A stretch of 5,566 bases of DNA from Bacillota bacterium (GTDB lineage: Bacteria > Bacillota > Clostridia > Christensenellales > CAG-138): the NCBI GenBank assembly GCA_023399275.1, contig JAEWQH010000014.1:1-5566 (forward strand). Reading direction: 5' to 3'. Below the pieces are notes generated by a model, which searched no databases, was not told the DNA's origin, and saw nothing but the letters and a program-made list of their open reading frames with translations. Both the position numbers and the translations under genes were made by a program. Shown piece by piece: positions 1 to 5,566 of the stretch; within the stretch, counting starts at the first letter, position 1; each line of letters starts with the position of its first letter.

Positions 1-21
1 CTCTTTTAACTCTTCCAGCAT
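1..21 (-). CDS. Start of a truncated gene, probably AraD/FucA-type class II aldolase
   Basis: Only the first seven codons lie in the window, reading MLEELKE and running off the left edge. The start is supported by a good AAAGGAG site six bases upstream and by the 37-nt gap after the mutarotase gene on the same strand. The residues MLEELK are typical of the beginning of L-ribulose-5-phosphate 4-epimerase (AraD)-like class II aldolases, but seven residues are weak evidence on their own. Context adds to it: after MtnK and MtnA, the expected next enzyme in a DHAP-shunt operon is a class II aldolase that splits the ketose 1-phosphate into dihydroxyacetone phosphate and an aldehyde. That a gene starts here is fairly secure; its identity is inferred. 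Confidence 0.5.
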
Positions 22-27
22 ATCTTT

Positions 28-34
28 CTCCTTT
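28..34 (-). promoter_or_regulatory. Ribosome binding site of the truncated downstream gene
   Basis: AAAGGAG on the minus strand lies six bases before the ATG at 21. It selects this ATG over the out-of-frame ATG at 40, which has only a GAGG three bases upstream. Confidence 0.65.
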
Positions 35-58
35 CGCCATTTACCTCAAAGGAAGTTG

Positions 59-502
59 TTATAAACAGCCCTTTTGCAGGATCACACAGGCATAGAATGC
101 AGTTTCCGTTGTCGAAACCACAGCATAGGCATCTTTTGCAAGCTCATAGAAGGATTGACGTTCAATATATCCAACCGCATCTGCCCCACGGCTGTCATAC
201 TTTGCGACAATTTCCTCGAAGCTATCCCATACAGGACAAGCCAAATCACAATGCATCGCCATTTTATCCATTATGGTAACAGGTTTTGGTACAAATTCAT
301 CAAGTGGAAACAGCTGTAAGATGCTTTCCATAATATCGGTCGCCTTATGTCCGTCACACCGAATATTGATGTGCTGTTTTGCATTCGCTATCGAGGCCGC
401 AGGAAAATTTGCGTCACCAATAACAATTTTGTCACCGTGACCCATTTCTGCCAAAACTTTTAACAACTCCGGCGAAATGCAAGTAGGTACTCCTTTTAGC
501 AT
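59..502 (-). CDS. FucU/RbsD-family sugar mutarotase
   Basis: This 147-residue protein belongs to the RbsD/FucU family of cytoplasmic sugar mutarotases, which interconvert anomers of free sugars. The N-terminus, including SPELLKVLAEMGHGD (residues 10-24), is almost identical to my recollection of E. coli FucU. His22 and Asp30 sit where the family has its catalytic His and Asp. The C-terminal half keeps the family's R-x-x-FYE segment (residues 115-120) and an ending close to FucU's LLKKG. Length is normal. The ATG directly abuts the mtnA stop (TAAATG), and a GGGGGTGA ribosome site lies inside the end of mtnA, so translation is probably coupled. With mtnK and mtnA as neighbours, the substrate is more likely the methylthioribose or deoxyribose handled by this operon than fucose. 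That substrate is inference; the family call is firm. Confidence 0.9.
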   Translation of the reverse strand: MLKGVPTCISPELLKVLAEMGHGDKIVIGDANFPAASIANAKQHINIRCDGHKATDIMESILQLFPLDEFVPKPVTIMDKMAMHCDLACPVWDSFEEIVAKYDSRGADAVGYIERQSFYELAKDAYAVVSTTETAFYACVILQKGCL

Positions 503-1606
503 TTACTCACCCCCAATGCCTAACCGCGCAAAAGCCTTATCATATGGAGCGTGGCAAAGTCCTTTTTCGGTAATTATTCCGGTAATCAAAGAATTCTCCG
601 TTACATCAAAAGCCGGATTAAATACCTGCACACCCTTTGGTGCCATTCGTTCTTTATACCACATTTCCGTTACCTCATCGGGATTTCTCATCTCAATCGG
701 GATTTCTTCTCCGGTAGGTGTTTCCAAATCAATGGTCGAACTGGGCGCGCAAACATAGAAAGGTATCCCATAATGCTTGGCGAGAATTGCAACCCCACTT
801 GTGCCAATTTTATTCGCAGCATCACCGTTTCTCGCAACACGATCACAGCCCACGAAAATGATATCTATTTTTTTGGATTTCATTAAAATAGATGCCATAT
901 TGTCGCACTGCAATGTGGTTGTAATGCCGGCATTGCACAGCTCAAACGAAGTGAGTCGTGCGCCTTGCAGCAACGGTCGTGTTTCATCACAGTAAACGTG
1001 CATATCGGTACCTGCCCACCCCTTTTCCAAAGCGATATACATAGGGGCAGTAGCTGTACCATATTTTGCCGTAGCCAGTGTTCCGGCATTGCAATGCGTC
1101 AGTATACCAATTTCCTGTCCTTCTTTTTTAAGCTCCTGCAAAAGCCCAAAACCAATTTCTCCAATATTTCGGCTTATCTGCACATCTTCATTCCGAATCT
1201 TATCCGCCTCGGCAAATAGAATTTCCTTTATTTCCGCAACCGGCTTATTTTGGTTCTTTTGCGCTGTGTTTTCCATACGATTAAGTGCCCAGAACAAATT
1301 AACCGCAGTTGGTCGGGAAGATGCAAGGTAGTCTTTTAATGCACAAAATTCGGTATAGAAAGTGCTGTAGTCTTTGGCATCTACGCGCGACGCAAGCAAT
1401 GCAATGCCATATGCAGCCGCTACACCAATTGCGGGAGCGCCACGAACTCTGAGTGCTTTTATTGCCTCCCAAATTTCTTCTTTTCTGCTGATATTAATTC
1501 GTTTTATCGTACCAGGCAACAGCGTTTGATCAATAATATCTACTGCGCTTCTATCCTTTGGCAAACGAACCGTAATTACCTGATTAAAAAAATCGTCCAC
1601 TGTCAT
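503..1606 (-). CDS. mtnA: S-methyl-5-thioribose-1-phosphate isomerase (MtnA)
   Basis: This 367-residue cytoplasmic enzyme of the eIF2B-like MtnA family converts the aldose 5-methylthioribose-1-phosphate to the ketose 5-methylthioribulose-1-phosphate. Visible family motifs are RGAPAIG (55-61), SRPTAVNL (97-104), THCNAG with the catalytic cysteine Cys172, QGARLT (214-219), and GCDRVARNGDAANKIGT (253-269) with the catalytic Asp255, then NPAFDVT near the end (330-336). Length is normal for the family. The ATG at 1606 has an AAAGGGGA site seven bases upstream, in a 49-nt gap after mtnK. The usual GADR and KIGTY read GCDR and KIGTS here, a mild departure. Some MtnA relatives act on 5-deoxyribose-1-phosphate (DrdI) or ribose phosphates, so the exact substrate is less certain than the chemistry. 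Confidence 0.93.
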   Translation of the reverse strand: MTVDDFFNQVITVRLPKDRSAVDIIDQTLLPGTIKRINISRKEEIWEAIKALRVRGAPAIGVAAAYGIALLASRVDAKDYSTFYTEFCALKDYLASSRPTAVNLFWALNRMENTAQKNQNKPVAEIKEILFAEADKIRNEDVQISRNIGEIGFGLLQELKKEGQEIGILTHCNAGTLATAKYGTATAPMYIALEKGWAGTDMHVYCDETRPLLQGARLTSFELCNAGITTTLQCDNMASILMKSKKIDIIFVGCDRVARNGDAANKIGTSGVAILAKHYGIPFYVCAPSSTIDLETPTGEEIPIEMRNPDEVTEMWYKERMAPKGVQVFNPAFDVTENSLITGIITEKGLCHAPYDKAFARLGIGGE

Positions 1607-1613
1607 AACATCT

Positions 1614-1621
1614 TCCCCTTT
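1614..1621 (-). promoter_or_regulatory. Ribosome binding site of mtnA
   Basis: AAAGGGGA on the minus strand lies seven bases before the mtnA ATG. It occupies part of the 49-nt gap after mtnK, in which I see no convincing promoter or terminator. Confidence 0.65.
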
Positions 1622-1655
1622 GCTTTTTCTCTGTTGTCCACAATAGTTGCTGTCT

Positions 1656-2879
1656 TTAAATTGTTTTCGACGCTGCTTCTCTTGCCCTTGTTACTGCCGC
1701 TGCAAAATCAGCACCGGTGCGGAATTTTGTTTGGTTTAGAATATAGTCCTTACCGGCAAAAATATTAATTCTTTCCGCCAACAGCCTCTTTTCGACATCT
1801 GCAATCTGCACAACATCTGCCACATTAGCCATACCCACCGTTCTGCGATGCAGCTCTGTACCGGCATATCCGGCGGTATCATTTAGAATTCCTTCCAAAT
1901 ACCATTCTTTAAATCCCTCTGTTTTCGCCATTGGCTCGGTAACAGAAATATCAAAAAGATGATTGAATTTCTCAATAAATAGGTCAATTGTCTTTTCAAT
2001 TGTTTGCAGTACCCAATCGCAGAATTCTATTTTATCCGCAGCAAGACCACTATCATAGGCAAAAATTAAGTTTGCAACCACATTTCCAACGTCATATCCC
2101 ATTGGTGCATAGGTGCCAAATTCCGAGTCAAAAACCTTGGTTGTATTCTCACGGATAAAGATGGAACCCGTATGCAAATCACCTTGCATCAGTGATTGGG
2201 CATCGGTCATAAACTTGAATTTCAATTTTGCAACCTCTAGGTGCAGTTTGCTGTCAGAATACAGTTCCTTTTTCACAAAATCCGCGTTTGGGGCAAAAAC
2301 ATTATTGCGATGGTTTAGGTCATTGTATGGCTCCATAAAGACTAATTTCTCGGTAATATCACACAAATCAGGCGAGATAAATTTGCGTACCAGTTCTTTT
2401 TTCTCCTTGTGGTCCATTACAACATCACTGCTAAGCAGCAGCGTATTGACCATAAAAGAAGAAATATCTTCTGCAAAATGCGGGTATATTTTGTGTTGCA
2501 GCATTGCATCGCGCATTACTGTAAAATCGGAGCAATCCTCCATACCACAGGCGCACATAACAGTATCAAAAAAGTAAATGTGCGGCACCATTCCCGGTGC
2601 AAATTGGTCTTCCAGCATAATGATTTCAGATTCAAGACGGTTGCGGTCTTTCGATGGCTTCATATCTTTGGAAATCCGTGCCTCTGTTCCTGCTTGTTTT
2701 ATGTAGATAGAATGTTTTTTTGCGTCCCAAACCCGATAAACATAATTCAGATTGCCGTGAGAAGATGGTACAATTGCTTGCATTGAATCAATATCCCACG
2801 GAATTTCCTTTGCCTTTTCCAGTGTGTATTCGATGATATCTTTTACATCCATTTGGAAGTATTGGTCAAAACGTGACAT
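1656..2879 (-). CDS. mtnK: S-methyl-5-thioribose kinase (MtnK)
   Basis: This 407-residue cytoplasmic kinase has the aminoglycoside-phosphotransferase fold and phosphorylates O1 of 5-methylthioribose using ATP. It follows B. subtilis MtnK along its length: HGNLNYVY (41-48, nucleotide loop), IKQA with Lys61, PDLCDITEKLVF (170-181), the catalytic GDLHTGSIF (233-241, Asp234), DSEF (251-254) as the metal-binding D-x-E, GYDVG (261-265), and HRRTVG (344-349) with the arginine pair expected near the substrate. The reading frame extends upstream to 2924, but the ATG at 2879 is chosen because AAGGAGGAG lies six bases before it and the extra residues would overlap the permease gene. Oddities: the normal His of HGD is Gln232, and the hinge reads VMRD, not VMED. 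5-Deoxyribose is an alternative substrate. Confidence 0.9.
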   Translation of the reverse strand: MSRFDQYFQMDVKDIIEYTLEKAKEIPWDIDSMQAIVPSSHGNLNYVYRVWDAKKHSIYIKQAGTEARISKDMKPSKDRNRLESEIIMLEDQFAPGMVPHIYFFDTVMCACGMEDCSDFTVMRDAMLQHKIYPHFAEDISSFMVNTLLLSSDVVMDHKEKKELVRKFISPDLCDITEKLVFMEPYNDLNHRNNVFAPNADFVKKELYSDSKLHLEVAKLKFKFMTDAQSLMQGDLHTGSIFIRENTTKVFDSEFGTYAPMGYDVGNVVANLIFAYDSGLAADKIEFCDWVLQTIEKTIDLFIEKFNHLFDISVTEPMAKTEGFKEWYLEGILNDTAGYAGTELHRRTVGMANVADVVQIADVEKRLLAERINIFAGKDYILNQTKFRTGADFAAAVTRAREAASKTI

Positions 2880-2885
2880 CGTCTT

Positions 2886-2894
2886 CTCCTCCTT
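2886..2894 (-). promoter_or_regulatory. Strong ribosome binding site deciding the mtnK start
   Basis: AAGGAGGAG on the minus strand is followed by a six-base spacer and the ATG at 2879. It overlaps the permease stop codon, which suggests tight coupling and argues against the longer frame that begins at 2924. Confidence 0.85.
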
Positions 2895-3879
2895 AATTAT
2901 CTTTCTTTGATGCATAGGCGGCAATCAGCGCCAAAGCAAGAACGCCACCCTTTACTGCCGGTAATACATAGAATGGAACTGCACATATGGTGAGACCATT
3001 CTCTAGTGTAGATACCAGCATTGCGCCAATCATAGTACCAAGAGCATTTGGTTTTTCTGCGCCGCCAACGGTTCGTCCAACAAACACTGCCGCCAACGAT
3101 GGCATCAAATAGTTATCACAACACATAACCTGCGCCGAGCTGCCGCGTGATGCTACCAAAATGCCGCCAATTGCAATAAATGCGGCTGTTATCATACCGG
3201 CAAGGTAGCGGTACTTTTTGATATTGATACCGGAAAGCTTTGCTGCTTCTCGGTTGCCGCCCATTGCATATAGGTAGCGGCCATGCTTTGTATATTTGAG
3301 GAACAGGTGCGCCACTAATACACAAGCCAACATAATAATGATAATCCACGGAGCACGACCAATTGCCGAAAAAGAGTCCGAAAGCACTGTGCGAGCCGGT
3401 GCAGCTCCCCAAGAAGTTTTCATTCCGGTAGAAACCGCACCACCACCGATGTACCATTGCCCCAGTCCCTGATGCACAAACATCAGTGCGCACGTTGCCA
3501 GCATATCCGGAATCTTGCAAACCAGAATAAGGAACATCGTCAGTTGGTACATCACCAAGGTCACTGCAATACAGACAAGAATTGCGATTCCCAGAGGCAT
3601 TCCCATCCACAAATATGCTGATACGAATACATATGCCGAGCAGCTTGCAAGCGTTGCCGCAGACATATCAAACCCGTCTGGTGCCATCGTAATCGTAGCG
3701 GCAATGCCAAATACTGTGTTAATAGACATTGCTCTCAAAATATTTATCATATTATTGCCAGACATAAAAGATTTTCCCTTGATAGCCGAGAATGCAAGAA
3801 AACATCCAATGAGGAATATTACTGCTGCCCAATCCACTAAGAATTTCACCCATTTTTGTGTGCGATTCTGCGTAATCAT
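2893..3879 (-). CDS. RbsC-type sugar ABC transporter permease
   Basis: This 328-residue integral membrane protein is of the RbsC/AraH class (BPD_transp_2 family) and would form the channel, probably as a homodimer, with the ATPase encoded just upstream. Hydrophobic segments are seen near residues 15-32, 50-65, 72-90, 96-122, 125-138, 177-195, 228-243, 260-270, 278-300 and 304-322. The cytoplasmic coupling loop reads GGNREAAKLSGIN (207-219), very like RbsC, followed by an RGSSAQ segment (245-250). The start is uncertain. ATG 3879 lies 11 nt after GGGAGGA, rather far. TTG 3888, overlapping the ATPase stop as TTGA, lies only 2 nt after it, which is too close. I prefer ATG; TTG would add three residues (331 aa). 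The substrate is inferred from the operon to be a 5-modified ribose. Confidence 0.9.
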   Translation of the reverse strand: MITQNRTQKWVKFLVDWAAVIFLIGCFLAFSAIKGKSFMSGNNMINILRAMSINTVFGIAATITMAPDGFDMSAATLASCSAYVFVSAYLWMGMPLGIAILVCIAVTLVMYQLTMFLILVCKIPDMLATCALMFVHQGLGQWYIGGGAVSTGMKTSWGAAPARTVLSDSFSAIGRAPWIIIIMLACVLVAHLFLKYTKHGRYLYAMGGNREAAKLSGINIKKYRYLAGMITAAFIAIGGILVASRGSSAQVMCCDNYLMPSLAAVFVGRTVGGAEKPNALGTMIGAMLVSTLENGLTICAVPFYVLPAVKGGVLALALIAAYASKKDN

Positions 3880-3884
3880 CTTAA

Positions 3885-5438
3885 TCAAATTCCTCCCATT
3901 GGTACTTTTGAGCTGGCACCCACTGTACCTCCAACAGAATAGTTCATAATCTCATCTTCTGTTGTCTTCTTTGTTTCCAGTTCTGCCATTATTTCTCCAT
4001 TGTACATAACATACATTCGGTCTGTAAGCGATAAAAGCTCGGAATTTTCGCAAGAAGCATAGATAACTCCGTTTCCTTGCTTTGCAATCTCATTAATCAG
4101 ATGAAATATATCTTGCTTTGCACTGACATCAACACCCTTGGTCGGTTCATCAAAAATATATAGGTCACAATCCGCGGCAAGCCATTTGCCAACCGCAACC
4201 TTCTGCTGATTACCGCCCGAAAGGTTTCGCACCGTCTGTTTCACCGAAGGAGTAGTAATGCCCAACCGTTCCACATAGTCCTTGGCATTTGCGTCAACCT
4301 GTTTTTGGTGAATGAACGAGGCAGTACAGAATTTAGATAAACAGTCTGCCGACAGATTAAAACTGACGTCCTCATTGACCAAAACGCCTTCCTTGCGGCG
4401 TTCTTCGGGAACCAGAGCAATGCGGTTTTTCACGGCGTCCGAGGGATTTTTTATTTTGAGAGCATTGCCTTTCATTATGATTTTTCCCTGTGTTTTTTTA
4501 TAAGCACCAAAGATTGTTTTGCAAAGCTCCGATTTCCCGGCACCAACAAGCCCTGCTATTCCAACAATTTCTCCCCGCCTAACGGTAAGCGAGACATTAT
4601 TTACCTTGTCGTCAGCACCAGATAAGTTCTGAACCTCAAACAGCACCTCTCCAATTTCGCACGTTTCTTTTGGAAAGCTTTCTTCAAATTTGCGACCCAG
4701 CATATGCTCCACAATGCCTTTGGTTGTCGTTTCTTTTGTCACCTCTGCCGTTGTGATAATCTGACCATTCCGCATCACTGTATAATTTTCGCAAATATCC
4801 AATATCTCGTATAAACGGTGTGAGATAAACAGAATTGCGATGTTTTCTGTTTTATGTAAATGACGAACTACGCGGAATAGCTCCTCGGTTTCGGTGTTAC
4901 TTAACGGTGCAGTCGGCTCATCTAAAATTAAAAAGTTGCATTTGGATTGCAGCGCCTTGGCAATTAGAACCATCTGCTTTTGAGCCAGTGTTAAATCCTG
5001 TACCAACGTGTGTTCATCAATTTGGTCACGGCTAATGTGCAGCTTATCTAGTGCGATTCGCCCTTGTTTAAAAATATTACTCCAATTTACAATGAAGCTG
5101 CCAATACCCATCAGCATATCATTTTGCAATATATTTTCTGCTACTGACAAAGTCGGGTATAACGCTGTATCTACTTCTTGGTAAACAATCTGTATTCCAA
5201 TTTTTTTTGCATCAACGGGATTATTTACTTCAACTTTTTTTCCATTCAATAGCACATCTCCCGTATAGGAGGGATTGGCACCGGCAAGTACCTTCATTAA
5301 AGTAGACTTTCCTGCACCATTGGCTCCAACAACCGCTCGTATCTCACCGGTAGAAACCGAAAAATTCACATTATCGAGCGCCCTTACTCCGGGAAATTCT
5401 ATGGAAACATTTTTTGTTTCAAGCTTAATTCGGTCCAT
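3885..5438 (-). CDS. RbsA/MglA-type sugar ABC transporter ATP-binding protein (two NBDs)
   Basis: This 517-residue cytoplasmic ATPase has two fused nucleotide-binding domains, as in RbsA, MglA and AraG. Domain 1 has Walker A GANGAGKST (38-46), Q-loop Gln87, Walker B ILDEPT with Glu174, and H-loop His207. Its signature is degenerate (LTLAQKQM, 149-156). Domain 2 has Walker A GLVGAGKSE (296-304), a canonical LSGGNQQKV signature (406-414) and Walker B IFDEPTKGVD (428-437), but lacks the H-loop histidine (ASCENSELL, 461-469). This asymmetry is normal for the family. Length is typical. The ATG at 5438 follows an AAGAGGAG site. It is followed by the permease, with an RbsD/FucU-type gene further along, as in ribose operons, but the enzymes here are MtnK and MtnA. 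The imported sugar is therefore probably methylthioribose or 5-deoxyribose (inference). Confidence 0.93.
   Translation of the reverse strand: MDRIKLETKNVSIEFPGVRALDNVNFSVSTGEIRAVVGANGAGKSTLMKVLAGANPSYTGDVLLNGKKVEVNNPVDAKKIGIQIVYQEVDTALYPTLSVAENILQNDMLMGIGSFIVNWSNIFKQGRIALDKLHISRDQIDEHTLVQDLTLAQKQMVLIAKALQSKCNFLILDEPTAPLSNTETEELFRVVRHLHKTENIAILFISHRLYEILDICENYTVMRNGQIITTAEVTKETTTKGIVEHMLGRKFEESFPKETCEIGEVLFEVQNLSGADDKVNNVSLTVRRGEIVGIAGLVGAGKSELCKTIFGAYKKTQGKIIMKGNALKIKNPSDAVKNRIALVPEERRKEGVLVNEDVSFNLSADCLSKFCTASFIHQKQVDANAKDYVERLGITTPSVKQTVRNLSGGNQQKVAVGKWLAADCDLYIFDEPTKGVDVSAKQDIFHLINEIAKQGNGVIYASCENSELLSLTDRMYVMYNGEIMAELETKKTTEDEIMNYSVGGTVGASSKVPMGGI
3891..3897 (-). promoter_or_regulatory. 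Ribosome binding site of the permease gene
   Basis: GGGAGGA lies inside the last codons of the ATPase gene. Spacing is 11 nt to ATG 3879 and 2 nt to TTG 3888. Neither is ideal, but the ATG is the more plausible start. Confidence 0.6.
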
Positions 5439-5441
5439 AGT

Positions 5442-5449
5442 CTCCTCTT
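5442..5449 (-). promoter_or_regulatory. Ribosome binding site of the ABC ATPase gene
   Basis: AAGAGGAG on the minus strand is separated from the ATG at 5438 by three bases. The spacing is short if GGAG is the core and about five if AGAGG is. Confidence 0.65.
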
Positions 5450-5469
5450 TCCAGTCAAGTTGTTTTTAG

Positions 5470-5507
5470 TACAAGAAGCGCCGGTTGTTATTCCGACGCT
5501 TCCTGCA
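5470..5507 (-). promoter_or_regulatory. Intergenic RNA hairpin between the upstream gene and the ATPase gene
   Basis: On the minus strand two arms of 15 bases (5493-5507 and 5470-5484) pair around the eight-base loop AATAACAA. The loop-side ten pairs join GAAGCGTCGG to CCGGCGCTTC. Three of the fifteen pairs are G-U wobbles that would be G-A or C-A mismatches on the plus strand, so the structure fits minus-strand RNA. It begins one base after the upstream stop codon. No U tract follows it, so a full intrinsic terminator is unlikely. In binding-protein-dependent transporter operons, hairpins here often protect the abundant binding-protein mRNA or lower downstream expression. That role is inferred. 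Confidence 0.6.
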
Positions 5508-5508
5508 A

Positions 5509-5566
5509 TCAAAAGCATTCGCCTATGAATTCTCGCGTCAAAACTGATTTCGACTCGATTTCTACC
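5509..5566 (-). CDS. 3' end of upstream gene, possibly a sugar substrate-binding protein
   Basis: The last 18 codons of a frame entering from the right edge end at TGA (5509-5511) and read VEIESKSVLTREFIGECF. The tail LTREFIGECF resembles the conserved end of RbsB/LsrB-type periplasmic-binding proteins (of the form FTKDNIDKY). A binding-protein gene is also the one component missing from the transporter set here. The hairpin directly after the stop fits a gene boundary. LacI-family regulators share the fold and can end similarly, so that remains the main alternative. Another minus-strand frame is also open to the edge but runs into the ATPase gene without a stop, and is less likely. Confidence 0.45.
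   Translation of the reverse strand, partial: VEIESKSVLTREFIGECF

Noticed and set aside
1607..1655. Possible TTGT/ACAA hairpin between mtnK and mtnA
   Set aside because: The loop would be only two bases and the arms four, too weak to be a terminator or regulatory element.
2113..2577. 154-residue plus-strand reading frame
   Set aside because: It is antisense to the well-supported mtnK gene and shows no recognisable domain.
2880..2924. N-terminal extension of MtnK from an ATG at 2924
   Set aside because: It would overlap the permease coding sequence, while AAGGAGGAG is ideally placed for the ATG at 2879.
3116..3610. 164-residue minus-strand reading frame
   Set aside because: It lies wholly inside the permease gene in another frame, has no family resemblance, and its composition looks like shifted-frame translation.
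3515..3949. 144-residue plus-strand reading frame
   Set aside because: It is antisense to the permease and the end of the ATPase gene, with no motif or independent support.
5201..5208. Run of eight A on the coding strand of the ATPase gene as a slippage or phase-variation site
   Set aside because: Such short runs are common in AT-rich lysine codons, and the frame is intact.
59..5438. Ordinary ribose utilisation operon (rbsD-A-C)
   Set aside because: The transporter and mutarotase would fit, but no ribokinase is seen and the two enzymes present are clearly MtnK- and MtnA-like.
5453..5458. TTGACT on the minus strand as a -35 promoter element
   Set aside because: It lies about 14 bases before the ATPase ATG, so a -10 element and transcription start would fall inside the gene.
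5439..5566. SAM riboswitch or T-box upstream of the ATPase gene
   Set aside because: The space is too short and holds only a simple hairpin and the end of an upstream gene; any leader would lie before the first gene, outside the window.

Overview
The window is a stretch of a single operon read on the minus strand, so transcription runs from position 5566 down to 1. There are no rRNAs, tRNAs, mobile elements or CRISPR arrays. Genes are tightly packed, with gaps of about 0 to 50 nt or slight overlap. Strong AGGAGG-type ribosome binding sites, moderate GC, many cysteines and the protein families present suggest an anaerobic Firmicute, probably a gut-type member of the Clostridia. That assignment is an inference, since the window holds no taxonomic marker.

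Layout in transcription order: (1) the last 18 codons of an upstream gene (stop at 5509-5511), whose tail resembles a sugar substrate-binding protein; (2) a 15-bp RNA hairpin directly after that stop (5470-5507); (3) a two-domain RbsA-type sugar ABC ATPase (3885-5438); (4) an RbsC-type permease (2893-3879); (5) MtnK, S-methyl-5-thioribose kinase (1656-2879); (6) MtnA, methylthioribose-1-phosphate isomerase (503-1606); (7) a FucU/RbsD-family sugar mutarotase (59-502); (8) the first seven codons of another gene (1-21), whose start resembles AraD-type class II aldolases/epimerases.

Taken together, the genes describe uptake and catabolism of a 5-modified ribose: import by the ABC transporter, anomer interconversion by the mutarotase, C1 phosphorylation by MtnK, aldose-to-ketose isomerisation by MtnA, then probably cleavage by a class II aldolase to dihydroxyacetone phosphate and a small aldehyde. 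This matches the 'DHAP shunt' logic known for 5'-methylthioadenosine and 5'-deoxyadenosine by-products, rather than the classical methionine salvage pathway, because no mtnB/C/D/E-type gene is seen. The likely substrate is 5-methylthioribose or 5-deoxyribose, and the sequence cannot tell them apart. The least described parts are the dedicated transporter and the FucU-type mutarotase joined to this pathway.
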